A stretch of DNA of 64,000 nt from UBA1181 sp045601045 (GCA_045601045.1 JAZRZA010000014.1:1-64000); one strand, 5' to 3'; shown: positions 17,489 through 27,900, counted from the first letter of the stretch. The notes: generated from the letters alone by a model not told the origin. A program made the numbers and translations.

Positions 17489-18616
17489 CTATTTCAACAT
17501 CTCATTGGCGATGCCCAACAAACGATCGATCTCCTTTTGCAAAGACTCCTTCTCCGCCACAAGTGAATCGATGCTTGCAGATTGCTCATTCACCAATTGT
17601 TGCAACTCTTGATTTTGTGTAGACAATTTGGCGTTCACATCTCTCAACTCCTGAATAATCGCCTCATCCTCGCTGATTGTATTCATCAACATATCCAACG
17701 TAGACTTATCGGTTTGTCTTGCCTCCATCAGTTGAGCCACCATATTCTTGTTTTGCTCCAAAAGGGCAACGATAGTGGCGTTCGCCTCTTCCACCGCGCT
17801 CATATCAGCCTTTACAGCGTTTCCTGCTTGGGCCTTGATCGCAGCGATCTGTGACTGACGAGCCTCCTCTTTCGCCTTATCGACCACAGGAGACTCCACC
17901 TTCTCGATTACCGGCATCTCTACCTTGACAGCCGTAGACACTGCAGGTTGCGCAGGAGCAGCCTCTACCTTAACGGGTTCTACCTTCGCTGGCTCCTCTT
18001 TTACTGGTTCCACCTTTACCACAGGTGTCTCTACCTTGGCAACCGCTTTATTATGCAACGCATCAATAATTGGAGTAAGTTCCGCACGAAGAGACGCGAT
18101 ATCAGATGATTGTTCGATATTGCAGAAAGCGCCACCTGTCATTTCAGCCACCTTTTGCGCTGTTCTTTGGTTAGACTCCGACATGCAGATACCAATGATA
18201 TTTACTTGAATAGGATAATCCTTCACAACTTTTTCCACCTCATAGTCCAAAACACCAGAGTCGGTGTCCTCACCATTGGTGACAAAAACAATACGACGCG
18301 TCAAAGCACCTTTCTCCGCCTCAAACTTTCTAAATCCAGCCGCTGACTCCTTGAATGCCTCCGCAATCGGAGCACCACCATTCGGGAAAGGAAGGTTTTG
18401 AATCTTCTTCACAAACTCCTCTCTCAAATTCTTTCCCATATCCAAAGAATTGATGATGATCGGAGATTTCGCTACTGATAGAAAGGTACGCATACCAAAT
18501 GGCTCGGAGAACTCCATATTAGGAATAATACCATCCATTACTACACCTTTGAGGATCTCCATTTTCTTGTCCATCTTATCGGAAATATCGATAAGAAAAT
18601 CTGTTGCATTTTTCAT
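17489..18616 (-). CDS. VWA-domain protein with coiled-coil tail, degenerate MIDAS
   Basis: A 375-residue protein without signal peptide. Residues 1-185 form a von Willebrand A fold: DISDKMD at 10-16 occupies the DxSxS site, NGGAPIAEAF near 79 the conserved Thr site, and VTNGEDTDSG near 112 the TDGE site. Three positions deviate from a metal-binding MIDAS: the last Ser is Lys14, Thr is Ala82, Asp is Asn114. A Val/Lys/Glu/Pro repeat linker (about 190-255) leads to an Ala-rich and Gln-rich coiled coil (about 265-375). Probably a cytoplasmic scaffold. Partner unknown; no MoxR ATPase is nearby. Confidence 0.78.
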   Translation of the reverse strand: MKNATDFLIDISDKMDKKMEILKGVVMDGIIPNMEFSEPFGMRTFLSVAKSPIIINSLDMGKNLREEFVKKIQNLPFPNGGAPIAEAFKESAAGFRKFEAEKGALTRRIVFVTNGEDTDSGVLDYEVEKVVKDYPIQVNIIGICMSESNQRTAQKVAEMTGGAFCNIEQSSDIASLRAELTPIIDALHNKAVAKVETPVVKVEPVKEEPAKVEPVKVEAAPAQPAVSTAVKVEMPVIEKVESPVVDKAKEEARQSQIAAIKAQAGNAVKADMSAVEEANATIVALLEQNKNMVAQLMEARQTDKSTLDMLMNTISEDEAIIQELRDVNAKLSTQNQELQQLVNEQSASIDSLVAEKESLQKEIDRLLGIANEMLK

Positions 18617-18683
18617 GTGTTCTTATTAGATAAATATTTAAGCGTGTTTGATTCGCTAAAGTACAAATTGTACAATTATAATG

Positions 18684-18691
18684 CAAATATA
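18684..18691 (-). promoter_or_regulatory. -7 promoter element (TATATTTG) for the VWA gene
   Basis: Minus-strand TATATTTG, about 68 bases upstream of the VWA gene ATG. No clear upstream element. Confidence 0.5.
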
Positions 18692-18746
18692 ATTCCCGAA
18701 AGATGGCAGAATCATAAAAAGCGAGCGCCGTTTAGCGTCAAATTCA

Positions 18747-18778
18747 TTTGCTTTTCTCACAAACACTAACTATATTTG
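18747..18778 (+). promoter_or_regulatory. Promoter of the orphan gene at 18816 (TTTG-N20-TATATTTG)
   Basis: TTTG at 18747 and TATATTTG at 18771 form a near-perfect Bacteroidetes promoter, 37 bases before the ATG. Confidence 0.7.
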
Positions 18779-18815
18779 TTTACCATGGGATCATCTCCCA
18801 CAAATAGAGAAGCGT

Positions 18816-19628
18816 ATGTGCAATGAGATCAGTCATAACCAAGAGAAAAAGGACAAACGGGAATGGGCCATCATTCAGACCTTCCGTTCCTACTGCCCCG
18901 ACTTTCCTATCGGCGAACTCGAGAAATCGGAGGCGCCCGACTTCCTATTGCGTACAGACAACCGCCTCTATGGCATTGAACTCACGGAATTGAAATACGA
19001 GCGGGAGGACAAGGAGTTCAACCTTCGCGCGCACGAAGACTTTCTCTCCCAGCTCATGCAAGACGCCCAAGCTCTTTTCGAGAGCAAAAACGACAGCAAA
19101 CTCGTGGTGGATGTCCACTTCTCCAACGAACTGAACGACACAGTCTCCTCCCTGGATGACGATGTGCGGAACATCATTCGGCAAGACTTCGCCGAGACCA
19201 TTGTCAAACTGGTGGAGGAGAACATTCCAGAAGCCACCGGTATCCAATACAAGATCGACCGCACTTCAAAATATGGATTCCACAACCTGCCCAACAAGAT
19301 CGAGTGCATCAATATCAAGAATGTGACAGGGCGTTGGTATGATGGCCTATGGTATGCCGCCATCTCCACCAAGATCAAACCACTCTCCGTGGCCAGCGTA
19401 TCTCAACGTCTGATCGCCAAAGAGGGGAAACTTCGCAAATACAATCCTGAATGCGACGAGCAATGGCTGGTTATCATACAAAACAGTTTCTTGATGTCCA
19501 GTTCCTACAATCCACTGACCGCCAACGAGGCACTTTCGCATACTTACCACAGCACTTTTGACAAAGTATTTGTCTTTGAACGCAGTGTAGGTAGCGTTTC
19601 TCTTTTGAATACGGAAAAATATGATTAG
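18816..19628 (+). CDS. Orphan protein with PD-(D/E)XK-nuclease-like core
   Basis: A 270-residue cytoplasmic protein of no recognised family. After a charged helix with a conserved-looking FRSYCPDF, residues 39-60 read EAPDFLL....YGIELTELK: a Pro-Asp followed by a strand with Glu55 and ELK at 58-60, the layout of the PD-(D/E)XK nuclease core. The C-terminal half has a DEQWLVIIQNS strand and KVFVFER near the end. Nuclease activity is an inference from one motif. No methylase or other restriction partner is adjacent. Monocistronic, with its own strong promoter. Confidence 0.6.
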   Translation: MCNEISHNQEKKDKREWAIIQTFRSYCPDFPIGELEKSEAPDFLLRTDNRLYGIELTELKYEREDKEFNLRAHEDFLSQLMQDAQALFESKNDSKLVVDVHFSNELNDTVSSLDDDVRNIIRQDFAETIVKLVEENIPEATGIQYKIDRTSKYGFHNLPNKIECINIKNVTGRWYDGLWYAAISTKIKPLSVASVSQRLIAKEGKLRKYNPECDEQWLVIIQNSFLMSSSYNPLTANEALSHTYHSTFDKVFVFERSVGSVSLLNTEKYD

Positions 19629-19691
19629 ATTCGCGGTCAATATTAATTAAACGGTTTTTCTATATTCATTATAGAGGCTATTAAAAAGAAA

Positions 19692-20831
19692 ATGATAAAG
19701 TATTTAAACAAAATGGTGGCTGTATTGCCTGCCGCCGTTGTTCTATCCGCTTGCCTGCAGGAAGAACCTTTGAACGCTGAGGCCGACATTCTATCATGCG
19801 ACCTCTCTTCCGACAAGAAAATTCTCATCGTGGTTGCAGATACAGCAATGTCTATCTCCAGTATCACAAGTAACATCGACATCCAGGTGATGGGTGGCGC
19901 GGACCTAACCGCACGCGCGCCGAAATTCGCCATCACAGACGGAGCGACGATTCAACCAGAAAGTGGTTCGGTACACGACTTCTCCAACGGAAAATCCGTG
20001 GAATATACCGTGACTTCCCAAGATGGTCAATGGAAACGCATCTACAAGGTTTCCTATGTCTCTGTGGAGTTGACCACCCAATATGACTTCGAGAATTACG
20101 AACTCAATAGCAGCCAAAAATACCACGTGGTAACGGAGGTTGTGGACAACCTCACCATGTATAACTGGTGGAATTCCGGAAACCCTGGCTATTGCTTGGC
20201 CAACGGATCCGCTAGCGCTGTCGATTATCCTACCGCCATCGTTCCAGGGGGCAAGAGTGGCAACTGTCTGAAATTGGTGACCCGTTCCGCTGGCGCATTC
20301 GGTGCCGCGGCAGGCATGCCTATTGCGCCAGGAAACCTCTTCTTCGGATCATTCGATGTGGCAAGTGCCTTGAAAGATCCATTGGCGGCGACTAAATTCG
20401 GTGTGCCATTCAGACAAGTTCCTACCACCATCAAGGGATACTACAAGTACAAGTCTGGTCCGCAAATGACTGACAAATCCAACAATGCGATGAGCGGGAA
20501 GGATCAGTTTAACATCTACGCCGTCTTCTACGAGAACACCGACGCGGAAGGCAACCACGTGATGGTGGATGGCAAAGAGACCGCCAAGAATCCACAAAAT
20601 GTGCTATATGGCGAGATCAAAAACCCACAGGAGACAGGCGATGAATGGACAGCCTTCACCGTGGAGATGGAGCCTGTAAACGGCAAGACCATCGATCCGG
20701 AGCGTTTGGCGAACTTCGGTTACAACTTCGCCGTGATATTCACATCCAGCCGACGTGGCGATATCTTCGCAGGCGCAGTTGGTAGCACCCTCTATGTGGA
20801 TGAAGTTACCGTTGAATGTAATAACGAATAA
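19692..20831 (+). CDS. PCMD-domain lipoprotein
   Basis: A 379-residue lipoprotein (signal ends LSAC, acylated Cys21). An N-terminal Ig-like domain (about 35-120, ending WKRIYKVSYVSV) is followed by a putative carbohydrate-metabolism (PCMD) domain, recognised from YDFENYELNSS, WWNSGNPGYCLAN, the GKSGNCLKLVTR strand and the closing GSTLYVDEVTV. Such proteins sit on the Bacteroidetes outer membrane, often beside an outer membrane barrel; the biochemical role is not established. The next gene, 16 bases on, is such a barrel. Confidence 0.82.
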   Translation: MIKYLNKMVAVLPAAVVLSACLQEEPLNAEADILSCDLSSDKKILIVVADTAMSISSITSNIDIQVMGGADLTARAPKFAITDGATIQPESGSVHDFSNGKSVEYTVTSQDGQWKRIYKVSYVSVELTTQYDFENYELNSSQKYHVVTEVVDNLTMYNWWNSGNPGYCLANGSASAVDYPTAIVPGGKSGNCLKLVTRSAGAFGAAAGMPIAPGNLFFGSFDVASALKDPLAATKFGVPFRQVPTTIKGYYKYKSGPQMTDKSNNAMSGKDQFNIYAVFYENTDAEGNHVMVDGKETAKNPQNVLYGEIKNPQETGDEWTAFTVEMEPVNGKTIDPERLANFGYNFAVIFTSSRRGDIFAGAVGSTLYVDEVTVECNNE

Positions 20832-20847
20832 TTGAACAAGAAAAATC

Positions 20848-21618
20848 ATGAAAAAGATACTTATCCTATTAGCAGGCTGCCTTCTACTCTCTATGAACAC
20901 GCTTGCCAACAACCAAAATGAAGTCGAAACAACTGAGGAGGCAAAGAACTCCTATTTTACGATAAAACTAGGTTACGGTATCGGTGGAACCGCTCCGCTT
21001 CCCCTCCCTGCCGAAATCAGAAAAATCAACGGTTTCAAGCCGCTTTGCAACCTATCCGTACAAGGTTTGTACAACATCGGATTGTCGGAGAGATGGAACA
21101 TCATGACTGGTGTGCGTTTGGAGCGCAAAGGCATGGTCACAAAGGCTACTGTCAAGAATTACAGCATGTCTCTTGACGACGAGGAGGGAGGTACCATCGC
21201 CGGTCGTTGGACGGGCGACGTCACCATGTCTTCCGATCTATTCCAAGTGACAGTTCCCGCTTCCGCAGTATTTAACTGTTCAGAGAAATGGCGTGTTCAC
21301 GCGGGCATGTACTTCGGATTGCTCGCCAAGCATTCCTTCAATGGAGAGGTATGCAACGGATACCTTCGAGAGGGCGACCCAACTGGTGCCAAGATTGAAA
21401 TCGGTGAAGAGGCTCAAACTTTTGATTTCTCCGAGGAGATGAGAAACATCCAAGTGGGTGCGACAGCAGGTTGCGAGTTCCACTTCTACAAGCGTTTCGG
21501 CGCATTCGCTGATTTGAACTGGGGTTTGAACAACATCTTCGTTTCAGACTTTGAGACCATCTCGTTCAACCTCTATCCTATCTATGCGACACTAGGATTC
21601 TCCTACTCATTCAAATAA
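20848..21618 (+). CDS. Outer membrane beta-barrel protein
   Basis: A 256-residue protein with a signal peptide (cleaved near LANNQ) and alternating beta strands such as TIKLGYGIGG, WNIMTGVRLERKG and WRVHAGMYFGLLA, ending FSYSFK. This is the small PorT/outer-membrane-protein-beta-brl type of barrel. It is probably the partner of the PCMD lipoprotein encoded 16 bases upstream. Ligand unknown. Confidence 0.8.
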   Translation: MKKILILLAGCLLLSMNTLANNQNEVETTEEAKNSYFTIKLGYGIGGTAPLPLPAEIRKINGFKPLCNLSVQGLYNIGLSERWNIMTGVRLERKGMVTKATVKNYSMSLDDEEGGTIAGRWTGDVTMSSDLFQVTVPASAVFNCSEKWRVHAGMYFGLLAKHSFNGEVCNGYLREGDPTGAKIEIGEEAQTFDFSEEMRNIQVGATAGCEFHFYKRFGAFADLNWGLNNIFVSDFETISFNLYPIYATLGFSYSFK

Positions 21619-21699
21619 TAGGAAATATTTAGGCAAGATCCACAATAAAAGAAGGGGTTTTGCGTTCTTAAACTAGGCGTTTTTAGACAATACATTCAA

Positions 21700-22464
21700 A
21701 TGAAAAAGATAATTTTTGGAATAATATTCTCTTGCACGTTATTGGCACTCCATATCACCCCTGTAAGGGCGGAGTACGCGCATGGCAAAACGCTGAATCT
21801 AATCAACGCAGACAATAGATTGTACCATTTCGGATTCATATTGGGTACCAATATGATGGACTTCAATGTGACCAATTCAGGTCTTCTCACCACCTCCGAC
21901 GGAGAACTCTGGAACGAGAATAGCGAGAAACCCAGCGAGATCTGGTATGCCGAGGATATGAAGATGAATCTTGGTTTTTCCGTCGGCATCATCGCCGACC
22001 TACGCATCTTCTCTTGGTTGGATCTTCGCTTCACCCCAACGCTCTACTTCGACTCACGACAACTCACCTTCCGTAATGAGAAGGGAGAAGAACGAGAGGG
22101 CGGACGAGTGACTGTCCAATCCAACATGATGGAATTTCCCCTCACCTTGAAATTCCGTGGTCAGAGAAAGAACAACTATCGTCCATACCTCCTTGCAGGT
22201 GGCGCTTTCACCGTTGATATGGGACGCGACAGCGAGGCCCCTATCATGTTGAAACCCATCGATTACGGTTTTGAAGTGGGTATTGGAATCGATTTCTACT
22301 TGCCATATTTCAAATTAGCCCCAGAGTTGAAGTTCTACTTTGGTCTTAGCGACATTTTGGAGCGCAATAGACCAGATATTGCTGACGTCGGCGATATGCG
22401 CTACTCTTATGCGATATCTAGATTAACCTCTCGACTCTTTATCTTAAATTTCAACTTCGAATAA
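21700..22464 (+). CDS. porT: PorT-like outer membrane barrel (type IX secretion)
   Basis: A 254-residue protein with a signal peptide (cleaved near PVRAE) and an eight-strand-type barrel. The N-terminal LYHFGFILGTNMMDF, the DLRFTPTLYF strand and QSNMMEFPLTLKFRG resemble PorT of Porphyromonas gingivalis, a T9SS component needed for secretion of gingipains. The gene symbol rests on these motifs, not on an alignment. A T9SS cargo at 44147 supports an active system. It lies 10 bases before the scramblase-like gene. Confidence 0.75.
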   Translation: MKKIIFGIIFSCTLLALHITPVRAEYAHGKTLNLINADNRLYHFGFILGTNMMDFNVTNSGLLTTSDGELWNENSEKPSEIWYAEDMKMNLGFSVGIIADLRIFSWLDLRFTPTLYFDSRQLTFRNEKGEEREGGRVTVQSNMMEFPLTLKFRGQRKNNYRPYLLAGGAFTVDMGRDSEAPIMLKPIDYGFEVGIGIDFYLPYFKLAPELKFYFGLSDILERNRPDIADVGDMRYSYAISRLTSRLFILNFNFE

Positions 22465-22474
22465 ATTCCCTTTT

Positions 22475-23062
22475 ATGCAAGATAGCAACTTTCTAAACAA
22501 CAATATTTTTGTCATTGACGAAAAGGTTGGCATGTTCAAATTCGAGAACAGTTACGCCATCTACAATTCAGAAAGCGCGACTATTGGTAAAATCCAACAG
22601 AACATCAGTGGGTTCCCAAAATTTTTAAGACTGTTTTTCAACAAAAATATGTTACCTTTCCAACTTGACATCAAGGACAGTCAAGAGAACATTCTCGCCT
22701 CTCTGAGTCGCGGATGGACCTTCTTTATGTCAGAGATCACCATCAGAGACGAGAAGGGAGAGGCCATCGCTACCTTGAAGCAGAAATTCGGTCTTAAATT
22801 GAAATTTGAGATAAAAGACCCGCTCGACAGGAAAATCGGCACCATCCAAGGCAATTGGAGTGGATGGGAATTCACCATCACTGATGAAGAAGAGAAGATG
22901 ATCGGTACGATTTCGAAGAAATGGAATGGACTCAGCAAAGAGTTATTCACCTCCGCCGATAAATACATCGTTGAATTGAATAACGCTATCGGAGATCCGA
23001 AAAAGAGGATGGCGGTAATTGCGGCCGCGACAACCATTGATATGATAGGTCACGAAAAATAA
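22475..23062 (+). CDS. Scramblase/LURP-one-like (tubby-fold) protein
   Basis: A 195-residue protein without signal peptide. Repeating beta strands with the pattern of the scramblase/LURP-one-related family are seen: IRDEKGEAIATLKQKFG, IKDPLDRKIGTIQGNW and TDEEEKMIGTISKKW, ending in a hydrophobic helix (MAVIAAATTIDM). The family forms a 12-strand barrel around a helix; bacterial members have no established function. It directly follows porT and shares its transcript, ended by a strong terminator. Confidence 0.75.
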   Translation: MQDSNFLNNNIFVIDEKVGMFKFENSYAIYNSESATIGKIQQNISGFPKFLRLFFNKNMLPFQLDIKDSQENILASLSRGWTFFMSEITIRDEKGEAIATLKQKFGLKLKFEIKDPLDRKIGTIQGNWSGWEFTITDEEEKMIGTISKKWNGLSKELFTSADKYIVELNNAIGDPKKRMAVIAAATTIDMIGHEK

Positions 23063-23089
23063 GACCAACTGATTACAAAACAAATTCAA

Positions 23090-23137
23090 AGAGAAGCCCC
23101 CTTGCCACAAATGAACAAGGGGGGCTTCTCTTTTTTT
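23090..23137 (+). terminator. Intrinsic terminator
   Basis: A long stem (AGAGAAGCCCCCTTG pairing with CAAGGGGGGCTTCTCT, about 15 bp) with an 11-nt loop, followed by TTTTTTT. It ends the porT/scramblase-like transcript. Confidence 0.88.
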
Positions 23138-23146
23138 GATGTAAGA

Positions 23147-23177
23147 TTGGCAATATCAGCGGAAAGAATTAACTTTG
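23147..23177 (+). promoter_or_regulatory. Promoter of glnS (TTGG-N19-TAACTTTG)
   Basis: TTGG at 23147 and TAACTTTG at 23170 match the consensus. The -7 element covers the first codon of the longest open frame (23175), which supports translation starting at the ATG at 23208 instead. Confidence 0.65.
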
Positions 23178-23207
23178 CGCATAAAATGTCTAAAAATTTT
23201 TAATTCA

Positions 23208-24899
23208 ATGGCTGAAAATATTCAGGAGAATGAAGAGAAAAAAAATTTGAACTTCATTGAAGAAATCGTAGAGGAAGATTTGAAAGAGGGTCGCAACGGA
23301 GGAAGAATTCAAACCCGTTTCCCACCAGAGCCAAACGGATATCTACATATCGGTCACGCGAAAGCCATCTGCATGGATTTCGGTATCGCCAAGAAATACA
23401 ACGGAACCTGTAACTTGCGCTTCGACGACACCAACCCTGTCAAAGAGGACGTGGAGTATGTGGACTCTATTCAAGAGGACATTCAATGGTTGGGATTCCA
23501 ATGGGCGAATGTTTATTACGCTTCCGACTATTTTCAGCAACTTTGGGACTTGGCTGTCCGTTTCATCAAGGAGGGTAAGGCTTACGTAGACGAGCAAACC
23601 GCCGAGGAGATCGCCAAGCAAAAGGGTACCCCTACCACTCCAGGAACCGAGAGCCCATACCGCAACCGTCCTATCGAGGAGAACCTTCGTCTCTTCATGG
23701 AGATGTCGGAAGGAAAGATCGAGGATGGAAAGATGGTGCTCCGTGCCAAGATCGATATGGCCAACCCTAACATGCACTTCCGTGACCCGATTATCTACCG
23801 TATCATCACCACCCACCCACACCACCGTACCGGTAACAAGTGGAAGGTTTATCCGATGTACGACTTCGCGCACGGCCAATCAGACTATTTCGAGGGTGTG
23901 ACCCACTCACTCTGCACATTGGAGTTTGAGGTACACCGTCCACTATACGACTATTTCATCGACCAATTCGCCGACAGCGACTACCGTCCAAAACAGCGTG
24001 AGTTCAACCGTTTGAACATCACCTACACCGTGATGAGTAAACGTAAGATGTTGCAACTCGTACAAGAGGGATTGGTACGCGGATGGGACGACCCACGTAT
24101 GCCGACCATCTGTGGTTTGCGTCGTAGAGGTTATACCCCATCCTCTATCCGCAACTTCGTCAACCGTATCGGTTACACCAAATATGACGGCGTGATCGAC
24201 GTTTCATTGTTGGAGGCGACTATCCGCGAGGAGTTGAACACCACAGCGATGCGCGCGAGCGCAGTCATCAACCCTATCAAGTTGATCATCACCAATTATC
24301 CTGAGGGACAAGTGGAGAATCTAGTGGCCATCAACAATCCGGAAGATGAATCGATGGGTAGCCACGAGGTGCCATTCACCAAAGAGCTTTACATTGAGAG
24401 CGACGACTTCATGGAGGATGCGCCAAAGAAATATTTCCGTATGACACCAGGAAACGAAGTTCGTTTGAAGAGCGCCTACATCGTGAAATGCACTGGCTGC
24501 AAGAAGGATGAAAACGGTAAGGTGGTTGAGGTTTACGCCGAGTACGATCCAGAGACTCGTAGCGGTATGCCAGGCAGCGACCGTAAGGTGAAGGGAACCA
24601 TCCACTGGGTGTCAGTGGCGCACGCGGTTCCGGCCGAGGTTCGTCTCTACGACAGATTGTTCAATGTTGAGAATCCTGGCGACGAGAAGGAGAAGGATTT
24701 CCGCGAATTGTTGAATCCAAATTCACTCACCATCGCAAACGCTTTCGTGGAGCCTTGGTTGAAAAATGTGAAGACTTTGCAGAACTTCCAATTCCAAAGA
24801 ATCGGATATTTCAACGTCGATCCTGATTCCACTCCAGACCATTTGGTGTTCAACCGCACCGTCGCTTTGAAGGACAGCTGGGCGAAAATCGCCAAATAA
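23208..24899 (+). CDS. glnS: Glutaminyl-tRNA synthetase
   Basis: A 563-residue class I synthetase. Class signatures: HIGH motif in PPEPNGYLHIGHAKAI (about residue 42-57) and the KMSKS-equivalent VMSKRKML near 280. The GlnRS-specific anticodon-binding beta barrels follow, with YIVKCTGCKKDE and GTIHWVSVAHAVPAEVRLY. It charges tRNA-Gln directly, so the organism need not rely on the transamidation route. Start chosen at MAENIQENEEK because the promoter overlaps the upstream frame. Confidence 0.97.
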   Translation: MAENIQENEEKKNLNFIEEIVEEDLKEGRNGGRIQTRFPPEPNGYLHIGHAKAICMDFGIAKKYNGTCNLRFDDTNPVKEDVEYVDSIQEDIQWLGFQWANVYYASDYFQQLWDLAVRFIKEGKAYVDEQTAEEIAKQKGTPTTPGTESPYRNRPIEENLRLFMEMSEGKIEDGKMVLRAKIDMANPNMHFRDPIIYRIITTHPHHRTGNKWKVYPMYDFAHGQSDYFEGVTHSLCTLEFEVHRPLYDYFIDQFADSDYRPKQREFNRLNITYTVMSKRKMLQLVQEGLVRGWDDPRMPTICGLRRRGYTPSSIRNFVNRIGYTKYDGVIDVSLLEATIREELNTTAMRASAVINPIKLIITNYPEGQVENLVAINNPEDESMGSHEVPFTKELYIESDDFMEDAPKKYFRMTPGNEVRLKSAYIVKCTGCKKDENGKVVEVYAEYDPETRSGMPGSDRKVKGTIHWVSVAHAVPAEVRLYDRLFNVENPGDEKEKDFRELLNPNSLTIANAFVEPWLKNVKTLQNFQFQRIGYFNVDPDSTPDHLVFNRTVALKDSWAKIAK

Positions 24900-24911
24900 C
24901 GTAGGGCCCGT

Positions 24912-24932
24912 GGGGCGTACTCAATACGCTCC
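24912..24932. repeat. REP-like GGGGCGTA hairpin
   Basis: GGGGCGTA CTCAA TACGCTCC forms an 8-bp hairpin in the short gap between glnS and the DUF2723 gene, with a second TACGCCC just downstream that can pair in its place. No T run follows, so it is a poor terminator. It resembles short dispersed palindromes common in Bacteroidetes; this is recognition by eye. Confidence 0.45.
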
Positions 24933-24982
24933 AAGCATACGCCCTTTACGAGTAACAGTAAAAATTAATTCAATTCAATACA

Positions 24983-27900
24983 ATGAAGCGATTCAAGTTT
25001 TATAACAACCTTATCGGATGGGTGGTTTTCGCCATCGCAGCGGTAACGTACTTGATGACAATCGAGCCAACAGCCAGCTTCTGGGACTGTGGCGAGTTTA
25101 TCTCAACAGCCAACAAATTGGAAGTAGGACACCCACCGGGCGCGCCATTCTTCATGCTGACGGCAAGATTATTCACCTTGTTCGCTTCCGATCAGGCACA
25201 CGTCGCCATGATGGTGAATTCATTCTCCGCATTGTGTAGTGCCTTCTGTATTCTATTCCTATTCTGGACCATCACACACATAGCGCGCAAATTGGTGTTG
25301 GAGAGCGATAATCAAGAGATATCGAACGCTCAACTCATCACAATTTTGGGTGCTGGTGCTGTAGGCGCGCTTGCCTACACCTTCTCGGATACCTTCTGGT
25401 TCTCCGCAGTGGAGGGTGAGGTTTACGCCTACTCTTCCCTCTTCACGGCCGTTGTATTCTGGGCCATCTTGAAATGGGAAGATGTTGCGGATCAACCATT
25501 CGCCAACCGTTGGTTGGTATTGATCGCCTACTTAATGGGATTGTCCATCGGTGTTCACTTGTTGAACTTGTTGACCATCCCAGCATTGGTATTTGTATAT
25601 TACTTCAAGAAATACAAGGCTACTATTAAGGGAAGTTTCATCGCCTTGGGTATCTCCGTCGTAATACTTGTGATGGTACTATATGGTATCATTCCAGGAT
25701 TCGTGGAGGTAGCGGGATGGTTTGAACTCTTCTTTGTCAACACACTCGGTTGCAGTTTCAACACAGGTACTGTCATCTATGCAATACTTTTGATTGGTTG
25801 CATTGTATGGGGTATTTGGGAGACAATGTTCAAGCCAAGCAATCGTGCCATCATTCCTTTCGCCTTGTCCATTCTCCTTTTGGGAATTCCTTTCTTGGGC
25901 GGAAGAGTCAATATTGTGGTCGGTTTGTTACTCACTTGCGGTTTGGTGGCGTTCCTCATCTACGGCAAGAAATTCTACAACCATGCCATCCTCAACACGA
26001 TTTTGATTTGCTGTGCGGTCATCCTTCTTGGATACTCTTCTTATGCGGCTATCATCATCCGTTCGGCAGCCAATACGCCAATGGACCAAAACTCACCAGA
26101 CGACGTATTCGCGTTGAAGAGCTATTTGAACCGTGAGCAATACGGAGACACACCACTTCTTTACGGAGAGAGTTACGCATCAGAATACGAATGGGATAGT
26201 AACGGCAATGCGATCTACTCGGAGGGTGAAACCTTGTATGCGAAGAAGGTGAAAATCGATCCAAACGAGCCTGACCAATACGAGGCATACGACACCAAGC
26301 GTGTCTACAAGCACCAACTTTGTATGCTCTTCCCTCGTATGTATAGTACCCAAGGACACCATATCAGCGGCTACAAGCATTGGGCTAACATCAAGGGTAA
26401 AAAGGCCACTTATTTCAACAGAAATGGTGAAAGAAAGACCAAGGTGATTCCAACCTTCGGCGAGAACTTGGCATACTTCTTCAAATACCAAGTCAACTTC
26501 ATGTACTGGCGCTATTTCATGTGGAACTTCGTCGGTCGTCAAAACGACATCCAAGCCGATGGTGGCGACATCAACGGTAACTGTATCACTGGTATCAACT
26601 TCATTGACTCCATATTCTTGGGCGACCAATCACAATTGCCGGACGAGATGAAGAACAACAAAGGACGCAACACCTATTATGGTATTCCACTTTTGTTGGG
26701 ACTTTTGGGTCTTGTATACCAAGTCACTAGAAAGAAGAAAGAGAATGAGAACGAAGGCGTGCAAAGTTTTGTAGTGACATTCACCCTCTTCTTTATGACA
26801 GGTTTGGCCATCGTCTTGTACTTGAACCAAACACCATTCCAACCTCGTGAGCGTGACTATGCTTATGCAGGATCCTTCTACGCATTCTGCATCTGGGTGG
26901 GTCTTAGCGTTCCAGCGATCATAGAGTTGGCATTTAAGAAACTCAACCCAACCATCGGCGCGACCATCGCCACCGCATTGGGACTTCTCGGCGCGCCCGT
27001 TTTGATGGCCTCCGAAAACTGGGATGACCACGACCGTTCAGGCAGATATACTTGCCGCGACTTCGGACAAAACTATTTGTTGTCGATGGCTCCTCACGGT
27101 GTCATCTTCACAAACGGAGATAACGACACCTTCCCATTGTGGTACAATCAAGAGGTGGAGGGCGTAGGCGAAGACCAACGCGTCGCTAATTTAAGTTACT
27201 TGCAAATGGGCTGGTATGTGGATCAAATGAAGCGTGACGCCTACAAGTCCAAGGCATTGCCTCTCTCCCTCCATCCAAAAGATTACATGAATGGTAGAAT
27301 GGATTACGCGGAGATTCTGGATCTCAACGACAACAAACCAATGGAGTTGAGCCAAGCCAACCAAATCTTGATTGATAACGACGCCAACATCCGCAAAAGA
27401 ATCCTTCGCGATCCGAACCAAAAGTTCTGGTTCTATCCTGCAAGGAAACTCTATATGCCAGTAAACCGCGACGAGGTGTTGCACAACAACGTGGTTAGCG
27501 AGAAGGAGAAGCAAAACATCGTTCCTGTAATAAACATTGGATTCGGTGACGGTAAGAGATACTTGGGCAAACAAGAGATCTTCATCCTTGACCTTCTTGC
27601 CAACAACCATTGGGAGCGTCCTATGTATTTCGCCACAACAGTTGGAAAAGAGAGTTTCACAGGCTTGAACGATTATCTCCAATTAGAGGGTATGGCCTAC
27701 CGTATCGTTCCTGTCAAGAAGAATCCTCTCGAGGCTGGCGAACGTGTGAACACGGATGTCATGTACGACAATATGCTCCACAAGTTCAAGTGGGGAGGTA
27801 TTGCCGAGAATCCAAATATCTATTTAGAGGAGAACAATCTCCGCATGACCTCTACACTCCGTTTGATGTTCCTACGCTTGGTGGAAGGCCTTACATCTGA

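Noticed and set aside
24900..24960. Intrinsic terminator after glnS
   Set aside because: The hairpin at 24912-24932 has no T run; it is better described as a REP-like palindrome.
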